In this document: piece by piece, positions 51,562 to 59,727 of the stretch
Layout: each line of letters begins with the position of its first letter
Position numbering within the stretch: the stretch's first letter is position 1
Origin: Halostella salina
Lineage (GTDB): Archaea > Halobacteriota > Halobacteria > Halobacteriales > Natronoarchaeaceae
NCBI RefSeq assembly: GCF_003675855.1
Contig: NZ_RCIH01000001.1
Location: 372,001-436,000 of the forward strand
Direction of reading: 5' to 3'
Length of the DNA: 64,000 bases
Position numbers and translations under genes: made by a program
The notes under the pieces: generated by a model
The model's database searches: none
Told to the model about the DNA's origin: nothing
What the model saw: only the letters and a program-made list of their open reading frames with translations

Positions 51562-52644
51562 TCAGTCGTCGGCTGGAGCCACCGTCGTCCGGCTCTCCGT
51601 CAGCCCGAGCACGTCGTCGAAGAAGTCGAGCGAGTCGTTCGGCCCGGGGTTGGCCTCGGGGTGGTACTGGCGCGTGATGACGCCGAGTTCGTCGCTGTCG
51701 AGGCCCTCCGGCGTGTCGTCGTTGACGTTGACCTGCGTCACGTCGAGCGCGTCGCCCGGGTCGCCGACCGTGTAGCCGTGGTTCTGCGTCGTCATCACGA
51801 CGCGGTTCGTCTCCAGGTCGCGGACCGGCTGGTTGACGCCGCGGTGGCCGAAGTCCATCTTCTCGGTGGTGCCGCCGAGCGCGCGGGCGACGACCTGCTG
51901 GCCGAGACAGATGCCGGCGATGGGCGTCTCGCCGACGTAGGTGTCGACGAGCGCCTCGGCGGCCTCGAAGTTCGCGGGGTCGCCGGGACCGTTCGAGATA
52001 AAGAGTAGGTCCGGGTCGACGGCGTCCACGTCGGCCTCCGTCGCGTCGTAGGGCAGGACGTGGACGTCAGCGCCGCGGGCGACCAGCGAGTCGACGATCG
52101 ATCCCTTCGCGCCACAGTCGATCAGCGCCACGTCGGCGTCGGCGTACGCGCCGTCGTCGTCGCCCTCGTGGACGACGGGTTCGGCGACGCTGACTTGCGC
52201 GCCGATGTCCTCGTGCTCGCTCATGCCCTTGCAGGCGTCGAGTTCGGCCAGCGCGTCCTCGGCCGTCGCGTCGTCGCCGACGGCGATGCCACATTTCATC
52301 GCGCCGCCCTCCCGGATGTCCGTCACGAGGTCGCGGGTGTCGATGTGGTCGACCGCCGGGACGCCCTCGTCGGCGAGCCACTCGGCCACGTCGTCGGTGA
52401 GTTCCCGGGCGACGACGGCGCGGGGGTGGACTCGGTCGGACTCGAACCGCTCCTCGCGCACGCCGTAGTTGCCGATCAGCGGGTAGGAGAACGTGAGCAC
52501 CTGCTCCTCGTAGGAGGGGTCGGTGAGGCTCTCCTCGTAGCCCGTGTACGCTGTCGTGAAGACCAGTTCGCCGCGGCTCGTTCCCGGGGAGCGGCCACGC
52601 GCTTCGACCACGTGCCCGCCTTCGAGCGCTACGTAGGCGTCCAT
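51562..52644 (-). CDS. carA: Carbamoyl-phosphate synthase, small (glutaminase) subunit
   Basis: 360 residues. The N-terminal CarA domain (VALEGGHVVEARGRSPG, VFTTAYTGYEESLTDPSYEEQVLTF-type opening) is followed by a class I glutamine amidotransferase. Its nucleophile Cys is in IAGICLGQQVVARALGG and the His-Glu pair in YHPEANPGPNDS. It supplies ammonia from glutamine to CarB. A TATA-like ggtttatagacc lies about 28-35 bp upstream on this strand (leaderless). The TTCGAA motif shared with carB and the divergent lrp gene lie just beyond. Two tandem copies of its 3' end follow it. Confidence 0.97.
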   Translation of the reverse strand: MDAYVALEGGHVVEARGRSPGTSRGELVFTTAYTGYEESLTDPSYEEQVLTFSYPLIGNYGVREERFESDRVHPRAVVARELTDDVAEWLADEGVPAVDHIDTRDLVTDIREGGAMKCGIAVGDDATAEDALAELDACKGMSEHEDIGAQVSVAEPVVHEGDDDGAYADADVALIDCGAKGSIVDSLVARGADVHVLPYDATEADVDAVDPDLLFISNGPGDPANFEAAEALVDTYVGETPIAGICLGQQVVARALGGTTEKMDFGHRGVNQPVRDLETNRVVMTTQNHGYTVGDPGDALDVTQVNVNDDTPEGLDSDELGVITRQYHPEANPGPNDSLDFFDDVLGLTESRTTVAPADD

Positions 52645-52686
52645 CGTTACGAACTACGTATAGCTCCGCGGTCTATAAACCTTGCT

Positions 52687-52714
52687 TTCGAAGCGAAGTT
52701 ACGAATTTCGAAAT
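52687..52714. promoter_or_regulatory. Candidate Lrp-type operator between carA and the Lrp gene
   Basis: Two TTCGAA boxes lie at 52687-52692 and 52707-52712, exactly 20 bp (two helical turns) apart. The second, as ATTTCGAAATTCG on the minus strand (52702-52714), matches the carB promoter motif at 12 of 13 positions. It is located between the carA TATA box and the start of the Lrp gene, so it could serve both promoters. Confidence 0.6.
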
Positions 52715-52750
52715 CATCAAGTGACGCCCCGCGGTAGTGTCGGGCAACGG

Positions 52751-53164
52751 ATGGACGACCTCGACCAGCAGATACTGAACATCCTCCGACGCGACGCGCG
52801 GACGGCGTACACGGAGATCGCCGACCGCGTCGGCACGTCGGAGGGAACGGTACGGAACCGCGTCGAGCGAATGACCGAGGAGGGGATCATCGAGCGGTTC
52901 ACCGTCACCACGCGCACGGGCAACGTGAAGGCGATGATCGAGGTGGGCGTCGCCGTCGACGTGGACACCACCGCCGTCTCCGAGCGCATGGCCGAGTGGG
53001 AGGAGGTCGACTTCGTCTGGCAGGTCAGCGGCGAGGAGGACGTGGTGCTGGTCGTGGACGCCTCCGACACGCAGGGCGTGAACGACCTGATCACGCAGGC
53101 CCGCGAGATGGAGGACGTGGTGAGCACGAAGACCCGACTGATCCTCGACGAGAAGCTCGGCTAG
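52751..53164 (+). CDS. Lrp/AsnC family transcriptional regulator
   Basis: 137 residues. The N-terminal HTH (LDQQILNILRRDARTAYTEIADRVGTSEGTVRNRVERM, residues about 4-41) is followed by a RAM ligand-binding domain (FVWQVSGEEDVVLVVDASD). This is the full length of a one-domain-each Lrp. Such proteins sense amino acids. Its position next to carA, divergent from it, and the shared TTCGAA motif at both car promoters make it the best candidate regulator of carbamoyl-phosphate synthesis; that is inference. It converges on the PHP gene, with a four-base overlap of the stops. Confidence 0.92.
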   Translation: MDDLDQQILNILRRDARTAYTEIADRVGTSEGTVRNRVERMTEEGIIERFTVTTRTGNVKAMIEVGVAVDVDTTAVSERMAEWEEVDFVWQVSGEEDVVLVVDASDTQGVNDLITQAREMEDVVSTKTRLILDEKLG

Positions 53165-53877
53165 TCCTCGCTCCCGCCCTCGCCCGGCGGCGGCCCGACG
53201 CCGGGCGTCGCCCACTCCGGCCGGTCGAGTTGCCCTTTCCACGCGTGGATCCGGCGGTACGCCGGCCGGAGCAGCCCGTTCGGGAAGCCGCTCCCGACCT
53301 GCGCCTCGACCCGGCCGTCGCGGATCGCATCGACGACGCTTTCGGCGGTGAGTTCGTCGGCGTCGACGGTCGTGTACGCGCGTCCGGCCTCGAAGGGGTA
53401 GTGGGCGTCGCTCCCGCCGGTCATCGGCAGGTCGTGGCCCCGCGCGAGGTGTTCGACCCACGGCCGGGTGCGCGGGTGCTTGCCGTTGATCTCGATGGCG
53501 TCGAACGGCGCGTCGACGTGCCGGACCGTGCTGTTGCGATACGGGTGAGCGACGATGGCGGCGCAGTCGTGCTCGTGGGCCAGCGCGACCGTCTCCTGAG
53601 GCGTGAGCGTCTCCGGTTCGGTGTGACGCGGCGGGTCCGGCCCGACGACGAGCACGTGGCCCCGCGTCGTCGTCACCTCGATGCCCGGGATCACGGCGAA
53701 GCCGTCGGGCGTCTCGAACTCGCGGTAGTAGTCGTGGTTCGTCGTCGCCAGCCCGTGCAGGCCGCGTCGCCGCGCCACGGCGACCAGCAGCCGGAACCCG
53801 GCGGGGTCGTACGTCTCCCCGAGGCGCGGCCGCCCGTGGAAAAACCGGGTGTGGGTGTGCAGGTCGATGGCGAACAC
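53161..53877 (-). CDS. PHP-domain metal-dependent phosphoesterase
   Basis: 238 residues from GTG at 53877. Conserved metal ligands are visible in IDLHTHTRFFHG, LATTNHDYYREF, PGIEVTTTRGHVLVVG, AIVAHPYRN and MTGGSDAHYPFEAGRAY. This pattern is the PHP (polymerase and histidinol phosphatase) superfamily, of the stand-alone phosphoesterase branch. The substrate is unknown; nucleotide 5'-3' bisphosphates are typical of related proteins. Its 3' end overlaps the Lrp gene end by four bases. Confidence 0.88.
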   Translation of the reverse strand: MFAIDLHTHTRFFHGRPRLGETYDPAGFRLLVAVARRRGLHGLATTNHDYYREFETPDGFAVIPGIEVTTTRGHVLVVGPDPPRHTEPETLTPQETVALAHEHDCAAIVAHPYRNSTVRHVDAPFDAIEINGKHPRTRPWVEHLARGHDLPMTGGSDAHYPFEAGRAYTTVDADELTAESVVDAIRDGRVEAQVGSGFPNGLLRPAYRRIHAWKGQLDRPEWATPGVGPPPGEGGSED

Positions 53878-53999
53878 GCTAGACGGACGGCAGCGAGCGC
53901 CTTATGCGTCGGCCCGCGCCACGTCGCCCTTCGGCCGTCCCGTCGCGCGACCCCCGAGCCATTTGCCGGTCGCCGCCGTCGTCCGTACGGGGGATACCA

Positions 54000-54920
54000 G
54001 TGAGCAACACGACAGGCGGGGACGGCGAGCGCGTGCTCGTGCTGAACCCGCAGAGCGGGAGCGGGGACCACGCTCCGGAGGTGCACGGCCGGGCGGACGA
54101 GCACGGGTTCGAGGTGCGCGAGACGGCGGCGGCGGGCGACGCGGTCGACTTCGCGGCCGCGGCCGCGGAATCGGGTGCCGACCTGATCGCCGCGGCGGGC
54201 GGCGACGGGACGCTGAACGAGGTCGTGCGCGGCATCGACCGGGCCGACGCCTTCGACGAGGTGACGTTCGCGGCCGTCCCGACGGGGACCGGCAACAACT
54301 TCGCCGGCAACGTTGGGGTCCGCGGGATCAGCCACGCGTTCGAACTGATCGATTCCGGGGAGCGACGGGCGATCGACCTGGGGTACGCCAACGGCCGGCC
54401 GTTCCTCAACTCCTGTGTGGGCGGGCTCACGGCGGACGCGAGCGCGAACACCAGTCCGGAGCTAAAGGAGCGCCTCGGCGTGGCCGCGTACGTCGTCAGC
54501 ACGCTCCGGACCGTCACGGAGTTCGAGGGCATGCCGCTCCACGTCGAGACCAGCGACGAGATCGCCGAGACGTGGCGGGGGGATGCGCTGATCGTGTTGA
54601 TCGGCAACTGCCGACGCGCTCCGGCGGGCGACGGCCGGACGCAGGCGAACGTCGAGGACGGCCTGCTGGACGTGACCATCGTCGAGGAAGCGCCGACCGG
54701 CGACCTCGCCCGGGACGCCGTCGTGCAGCGCGTCCTCGGGGCCGACGCGGCTGGGACGGTCCGACTGCTGACCCCGTCGCTGTCGCTCTCGACCGCCGAC
54801 GAGGAGATCGCCTACAGCCTCGACGGGGAGATGATCGCCGCCGCCGACCTGCAGGTCGACACCGAACGGCGACGGCTCCGGCTCCCCGTCGGCGACGCGT
54901 ACGACCCGGACCCGGGCTGA
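54000..54920 (+). CDS. Diacylglycerol kinase / sphingosine-kinase-like lipid kinase
   Basis: 306 residues from GTG at 54000. The DAGK catalytic domain has VLVLNPQSGSGD, the nucleotide loop AAAGGDGTLNEVVRGI and VPTGTGNNFAGNV; the C-terminal beta domain ends EIAYSLDGEMIAAADLQVD. The family phosphorylates lipids with a hydroxyl group. In archaea it may act on archaeol-type or polyprenyl alcohols, or be a NAD-kinase-like relative. It precedes the IPP isomerase-like gene by 39 bp in the same direction, which suggests an isoprenoid lipid context. Confidence 0.85.
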   Translation: MSNTTGGDGERVLVLNPQSGSGDHAPEVHGRADEHGFEVRETAAAGDAVDFAAAAAESGADLIAAAGGDGTLNEVVRGIDRADAFDEVTFAAVPTGTGNNFAGNVGVRGISHAFELIDSGERRAIDLGYANGRPFLNSCVGGLTADASANTSPELKERLGVAAYVVSTLRTVTEFEGMPLHVETSDEIAETWRGDALIVLIGNCRRAPAGDGRTQANVEDGLLDVTIVEEAPTGDLARDAVVQRVLGADAAGTVRLLTPSLSLSTADEEIAYSLDGEMIAAADLQVDTERRRLRLPVGDAYDPDPG

Positions 54921-54959
54921 TCCGAAGAGGGTTTGACAGCGCCCGCCGATGCCACTGCT

Positions 54960-55529
54960 ATGAGCGCCGACGACGGGGCCGCCGAGGGCCTCACACACGA
55001 GAACGCGGGACAGGACGTGATCGCGGTCGACGCCGACGACAACGCCGAGGGGCTGGTCAACCGACTGGACGCCCACACCGGGGACGGGATCCGCCACCGC
55101 GCGTTCACTGCGCTCGTGTTCGACGAGGAGGGGCACATTCTGCTCGCGCAGCGAAGTCCGGACAAGCGCCTCTGGGACACCCACTGGGACGGCACCGTCG
55201 CCTCCCACCCCGTCGAGGGACAGAGTCAGAAGGAGGCGACGCGGGAGCGACTTCAGGAGGAACTCGGCGTGACGCCCGACCAGTACGACGACCTGCGCCT
55301 CACCGACAAGTTCGAGTACAAGCGCTACTACGAGAACGCGGGCGTCGAGCACGAGGTGTGTGCGGTCCTCCAGCTGACGCTGACCGACACGACGCTCGAC
55401 CCGGACCCCGAGGAGGTCGCCGGCCTGATGTGGGTCCCATACGAGCGACTCCACCGCAACCCGCAGTGGTACCGCCAGCTGCGCCTCTGTCCCTGGTTCC
55501 AGATCGCGATGCGACGCGACGTCGAGTAG
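54960..55529 (+). CDS. Type I isopentenyl-diphosphate isomerase-like NUDIX protein
   Basis: 189 residues, NUDIX fold with the IDI family layout: GIRHRAFTALVFDEEGHILLAQRS, KRLWDTHWDGTVASHPVEGQS, the NUDIX-like helix EATRERLQEELGV, and GVEHEVCAVLQL. In true type I isomerases the catalytic Cys lies in a TxCxHP or VCGHP block; here that position is Ala81 (TVASHP). The partner acid (Glu in EHEVC, Glu130/Glu132) and metal-binding residues are kept. So either the chemistry differs or the protein is no longer an isomerase. No type II enzyme is seen in the window. It is preceded by the lipid kinase gene. Confidence 0.85.
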   Translation: MSADDGAAEGLTHENAGQDVIAVDADDNAEGLVNRLDAHTGDGIRHRAFTALVFDEEGHILLAQRSPDKRLWDTHWDGTVASHPVEGQSQKEATRERLQEELGVTPDQYDDLRLTDKFEYKRYYENAGVEHEVCAVLQLTLTDTTLDPDPEEVAGLMWVPYERLHRNPQWYRQLRLCPWFQIAMRRDVE

Positions 55530-55691
55530 TCAGTCGACGGCTGTTTCCCTTTGAACTAATTTTTCGCCTGTACGATCGATGGGATCCGGGAAAACTATTC
55601 TAAATTCTCTAAAAAGACGCAAAACGCCGTGAATTGGGCGATTCTATGGCGAGGGTTAATACGTCAGGGAGTCGTAGACGTATCTGAGCCA

Positions 55692-56012
55692 ATGAGTACG
55701 AGTACGGCGGACACCGACGCCGGAGCGCTCGACCTGACGCGGTCGGAACAGTGGGTCCTCCACCACGCGATGTTGCAGGAACTGGAGGCCGCGGCGGCGG
55801 CCGACGAGTCCGAACCGTGGTGGGCGATCGCCGTCCTCGAACAGGTCGAGGCGGACGGCGCGCTGGCGCTGACGTGTTTCGAGGCCTGGCGGGTCACGCG
55901 GTCGCTCCGGTCGTACGCCGCGGACGCGCCGGACCGCGACAGCACGGCGGCCGAGGCGGTCGCCGAGCGGCTGTCTACGGCGTACGAGTCCCCGCCGCTG
56001 GCGACGACGTAG
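55692..56012 (+). CDS. Small haloarchaeal protein (DUF7853-like)
   Basis: 106 residues, helical and acidic. The start LTRSEQWVLHHAMLQELEAA.. then WWAIAVLEQVEADGALALTCFEAWRVTRSLRSY matches a small haloarchaeal family that I recall as DUF7853. A ttaata TATA-like element lies about 30-35 bp upstream. The preceding 160 bases (55530-55691) are unusually A+T-rich and contain no gene. Function unknown. Confidence 0.68.
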   Translation: MSTSTADTDAGALDLTRSEQWVLHHAMLQELEAAAAADESEPWWAIAVLEQVEADGALALTCFEAWRVTRSLRSYAADAPDRDSTAAEAVAERLSTAYESPPLATT

Positions 56013-56042
56013 CCCCGGGCCGTCCCGCCGGCCTCGCCGGAC

Positions 56043-56105
56043 AGGTTACCCCACGGAGGTGTCGGCGGACGGGGAACGCGCTCGGCCGCGACGCGCGGGT
56101 AACCT
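56043..56105. repeat. 9-bp inverted repeat in the spacer before the sequon-rich surface gene
   Basis: AGGTTACCC (56043-56051) and GGGTAACCT (56097-56105) are perfect complements 45 bp apart. The 270-bp spacer 56013-56282 has no gene otherwise. Near its right end, tttatcc (about 56249-56255) is the likely TATA box for the gene at 56283. Confidence 0.5.
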
Positions 56106-56282
56106 CCGATTACGGTCCCTCGCGCGGGCGGTCGGCATTTTACCGCCGTCCGGGTCCGGATCTAATCCGCGCCGTCGTCCACGGCCGCCGACTGGTCCGA
56201 ACGCTGTCAGCGTTACGCCCGTTTTTCGGCTCGCTGAACGTTCTACGCCGTTTATCCTCGCACCGACCGCCTTTCGGTTCGT

Positions 56283-58319
56283 ATGGTGAGTACCAAGACG
56301 ACAAGCGCAGTGTTCGTTGCACTCCTGCTCGTGACGGCCGGCGGTGTGGCGACGGCCGCCACGGCGGGGGACGCCGACGGGACAGCTGCTGTACCGATAG
56401 ACGACCGGATCGCACAACAGGACGAGGACGACGAAGCCGATGACGATGACGCCGTCGGGGACGCGAACTTCGAGGTGTCGGACCTCTCCGCGGTCGACGC
56501 CGCGCCCGCGGGCGACGTGGTCACGGTGACCGCCGACCTGACGAACCCCGCGGCCGACGACGCCGAGGGGTTTGTCGAGTTCCGCCTCGACGGCGAGGTG
56601 GTCGAGCGGCGGTATCTCGCGCTCGACGGCGACGAGAGCCGGACCGTCGAGTTCAACGTGAACACGACCGACGTGCCGCCCGGCGACTACGTCCACGGCG
56701 TGTTCACCGCCGACAGCGGCGAGGTCGCCGAGCTAACGCTCGTCGAGACCGCGGAGTCGTTCACCGTCGCGAACCTCTCCGCGCCCGACGAGGCGACCCT
56801 TGACGAGCCGGTGACCGTCACCGCCGACATCGCGAACGACGGCGACGAGACCGACGAGCAGGCCGTCGACGCGCGTCTCGACGGCGACGTCGTCGACCGG
56901 ACGAACGTCAGCCTCGACGCCGGCGAGAACGAGACGGTCGAGTTCGAGGTCACACCGGAGGAGACCGGCACGCAGTACCTGAGCGTGTTCACCCGTGACG
57001 ACGGCGAGTTCCGGGAGATAACCGTCACCGCCGCCGGGGACGACGATGACGACGCGCGGGACAGGGATGACGACGGCGCGGACGACGGTGACGACGCGGA
57101 ACCGACGGCGAACATCACGTTCGAGAACCAGACGTCGAACGGCAGTACGGTCACCGTCGCCGAGGTGAACACGAGTGACGGCGGGTTCGTGGCGATCCAC
57201 AATGACTCGCTGCTGGACGGTAACGTCGTGGGTAGCGTCGTCGGCGTCTCGGAGTACATCGAACCGGGCGAAGAGGACGACCTGGAGGTCGAACTGTTCG
57301 ACGTGCCCGGCGCCGAGTTCGAGGAAGACGAACTCGCCGAGAATCAGACGCTGATCGCGATGCCGCACCTCGATTCGAACGACAACGAGACGTACGACTT
57401 CGTCGCGACGAACGGTTCGGCGGACGGCCCGTACGTCAACGACACTGACGACCCCGTGGTCGACGACGCCTTCGTCACCGTCGAAGCGGACGAGAATAAC
57501 GACACCGACGACGCCGAACCGACCGCGACGGTAACCTTCGAGAACCAGACGTCGAACGGTAGTACGGTCACTATCGCCGAGGTGAACACGAGCGACGGCG
57601 GGTTCGTCGCGATCCACGACGACTCGCTGCTGGACGACAACGCCGTGGGCAGCGTGATCGGCGTCTCGGAGTACATCGAACCGGGCGAAGAGGACGACCT
57701 GGAGGTCGAACTGTTCGACGTGCCGGGTGCGGAGTTCGACGATGACGAGCTATCGGAGAACCAGACGCTGATCGCGATGCCGCACCTCGACACGAACGAC
57801 AATGAGACGTACGACTTCGTCGCCACCCAGAACGGCGAGGACGGCCCGTACCTCAACGAGACCGGCGAACCCGTCGTCGACGACGCGTTCGTCACCGTCG
57901 AGGACGACGGTATCGCCGACAACGTGACGGACAACGCTACCGACGAAGAGCCGGTCGCCGACAACGCGACTGAAGACGGCGTCGCCGACAACGTCACCGA
58001 CGATAACGCTACAGATGACGGCATCGCCGACAACGTGACGGACGACGGCGTGGCGGACAACGTCACCGAGGACAATGCAACGGACGACGGCGTCGTGGAC
58101 AACGCGACGGACGACGGCGTTGCGGACAACGCGACCGGTGACGATGCCGCGGACAACGCGACTGACGGCATCGCGGACGACGAACCCGACGGCGTCGACG
58201 ACGACGCCGCGGACGACCTCCCGGCTGACAACGCCACGGACGGCGTCGACGACGCCGAGGGGAACGAAACGGCAGGCAACGAAAGCGACGGCGCTAACGA
58301 CGAAGCGCTGATCGGGTAG
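56283..58319 (+). CDS. Secreted multidomain protein with duplicated DUF7282-like domain and N-glycosylation-sequon tail
   Basis: 678 residues. A Sec signal (TTSAVFVALLLVTAGGVATA) is followed by an acidic linker. Two CARDB-like immunoglobulin domains come next (residues about 57-160 and 160-257; VTVTADLTNPAADDAEGFVEFRLDG and VTVTADIANDGDETDEQAVDARLDG in pieces). Two nearly identical copies of a DUF7282-like domain follow (about 276-406 and 415-541; shared TFENQTSNGSTVT, SEYIEPGEEDDLEVELFDVP cut at these lengths, ENQTLIAMPHLD). The last 135 residues are Asp/Asn/Thr/Ala repeats such as DGVADNVTDD with 14 NxT/NxS sequons. No PGF anchor or membrane helix ends it, so it may be released or held by other proteins. 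Confidence 0.85.
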   Translation: MVSTKTTSAVFVALLLVTAGGVATAATAGDADGTAAVPIDDRIAQQDEDDEADDDDAVGDANFEVSDLSAVDAAPAGDVVTVTADLTNPAADDAEGFVEFRLDGEVVERRYLALDGDESRTVEFNVNTTDVPPGDYVHGVFTADSGEVAELTLVETAESFTVANLSAPDEATLDEPVTVTADIANDGDETDEQAVDARLDGDVVDRTNVSLDAGENETVEFEVTPEETGTQYLSVFTRDDGEFREITVTAAGDDDDDARDRDDDGADDGDDAEPTANITFENQTSNGSTVTVAEVNTSDGGFVAIHNDSLLDGNVVGSVVGVSEYIEPGEEDDLEVELFDVPGAEFEEDELAENQTLIAMPHLDSNDNETYDFVATNGSADGPYVNDTDDPVVDDAFVTVEADENNDTDDAEPTATVTFENQTSNGSTVTIAEVNTSDGGFVAIHDDSLLDDNAVGSVIGVSEYIEPGEEDDLEVELFDVPGAEFDDDELSENQTLIAMPHLDTNDNETYDFVATQNGEDGPYLNETGEPVVDDAFVTVEDDGIADNVTDNATDEEPVADNATEDGVADNVTDDNATDDGIADNVTDDGVADNVTEDNATDDGVVDNATDDGVADNATGDDAADNATDGIADDEPDGVDDDAADDLPADNATDGVDDAEGNETAGNESDGANDEALIG

Positions 58320-58328
58320 CCGGCGCGC

Positions 58329-58604
58329 TTACCGCGACCGGTCCCCGTCTTCGCCGCCGCGCACGGCGGCCCACACCGCGGTCGCGCCGAGCAGGAACGC
58401 CGGGACCAGCGGCAGGATCAGGAACGCGACCCGGAACGGCAGGCTCGGCGGTCGCAGGAGGATGATGGCGGGCACCACCAGAAAGCAGATGATTATCACG
58501 CCGACCAGCGTCCAGCCTCGCCAGTCGAACTCGCGGTCGGCGGTGGCGTCGCTCGTCGCGGTACCCTCCGGTTCGTGGACGTAGCCGCCGTCGTCAGAGC
58601 TCAC
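58329..58604 (-). CDS. Small membrane protein, unknown
   Basis: 91 residues from GTG at 58604. A charged, probably cytoplasmic N-terminus (30 residues) precedes two hydrophobic segments (WTLVGVIIICFLVVPAIILL and FRVAFLILPLVPAFLLGATAVWAAV), and it ends in a basic/acidic tail. The start overlaps the end of the upstream dehydrogenase gene by 11 bp, so both are in one transcript. No family recognised. Confidence 0.7.
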   Translation of the reverse strand: MSSDDGGYVHEPEGTATSDATADREFDWRGWTLVGVIIICFLVVPAIILLRPPSLPFRVAFLILPLVPAFLLGATAVWAAVRGGEDGDRSR

Positions 58605-59634
58605 TGTCGGGGATTACCACCACTTTGCCAAAGCCCTCACGGTTCTCCAGCAGTTCGTGGGCGCGGGCCGTCTCGCTCATCGGGAGCACCTCGCGGGTCC
58701 GTGGCTCGAACGTGCCGTCCCAGACGAGTTCGAGGACGTCGTCGACCTGCCCCGGCGTCGCCATCGTCGACCCGATCACCTGCAGCTGGTTCCAGAAGAT
58801 GCGGTTGATGTCGGTCTCGGGGTTCGGCCCGGTCGTCGCGCCGCAGGTGAGCAGCCGGCCGCCCTTGGCGAGGCTGGCGAGCGAATCGGTCCACGTCGCC
58901 GCGCCGACGTGGTCGACGACGACGTCGACGCCGCGCTTGCCGGTCAGGTCGCGGATCCGCCGGGCGAAGTCCTCGGCCTCGTAGTCGATGACGTGGTCCG
59001 CGCCGCAGTCGCGGGCGTGTTCGAGTTTCTCGTCGCTGCTGCCGGTGGCGTACACGGTCGCGCCGGCGTGGTCGGCGATCTGGACCGCCGCGTGGCCGAC
59101 GCCGCCGCTCGCGCCCAGCACGAGCACGTCCTCGCCGGCGGTCACGTCTCCGCGGTCCATCAGCATCCGCCAGGCGGTCTGGAACACGAGCGGCGCGGCG
59201 GCGGCCGTCTCCCAGTCGACGCCCTCGGGGACGTGGACGAGGTTCTTCTCGGGGACGGCAGCTTGCTCGCTGTGGACGCCGCGGGTGTGCTCGCCGATGA
59301 CGCCGAAGCGGACGCACATCGACGGGTCGCCGTTGCGGCAGTACTCGCACTCCCCGCAGTACGTCCCGGCGGCCAGCGCGACGCGGTCGCCGGGTTCGAA
59401 CCGGGAGACGCGGTCACCGACCGACTCGACGACGCCTGCCCCGTCGCTGCCGGGGATGTGGGGCATCTCCAGGTCGATGTGTGGCAGCCCCCGGCGCGTC
59501 CACACGTCGAGGTGGTTCAGCGCGCCGGCCTTCACGTCGACCAGCACCTCGTCGGCGTCGGGGTCGGGGTCCGGGAACTCGCCGTACTCGATGACATCGG
59601 TGCCGCCGTGGCCGGTGAACTTGACTGCTTGCAC
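58594..59634 (-). CDS. Zinc-binding MDR-family dehydrogenase/reductase
   Basis: 346 residues from GTG at 59634 (VQAVKFTGHGG, the family's usual beginning). The structural zinc loop is complete: CGECEYCRNGDPSMC. The NAD(P) loop is VLVLGASGGVGHAAVQIADHAGA. The catalytic zinc ligands of true alcohol dehydrogenases are missing: where Cys and His-Glu are expected it has ALNHLDVWTR and IPGSDGAG. It therefore resembles quinone-oxidoreductase-like MDR enzymes that keep only the structural zinc. Substrate unknown. It is in an operon with the small membrane protein gene downstream. Confidence 0.88.
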   Translation of the reverse strand: MQAVKFTGHGGTDVIEYGEFPDPDPDADEVLVDVKAGALNHLDVWTRRGLPHIDLEMPHIPGSDGAGVVESVGDRVSRFEPGDRVALAAGTYCGECEYCRNGDPSMCVRFGVIGEHTRGVHSEQAAVPEKNLVHVPEGVDWETAAAAPLVFQTAWRMLMDRGDVTAGEDVLVLGASGGVGHAAVQIADHAGATVYATGSSDEKLEHARDCGADHVIDYEAEDFARRIRDLTGKRGVDVVVDHVGAATWTDSLASLAKGGRLLTCGATTGPNPETDINRIFWNQLQVIGSTMATPGQVDDVLELVWDGTFEPRTREVLPMSETARAHELLENREGFGKVVVIPDSEL

Positions 59635-59727
59635 GTCCGATCCCTCGGCGAGCGCGGGCAAAAAGTCGACGAAAGACCACGACAGTTCCGGGGGAGACTT
59701 TTGTGGCCGCCGCCGGAACGGATCGGT

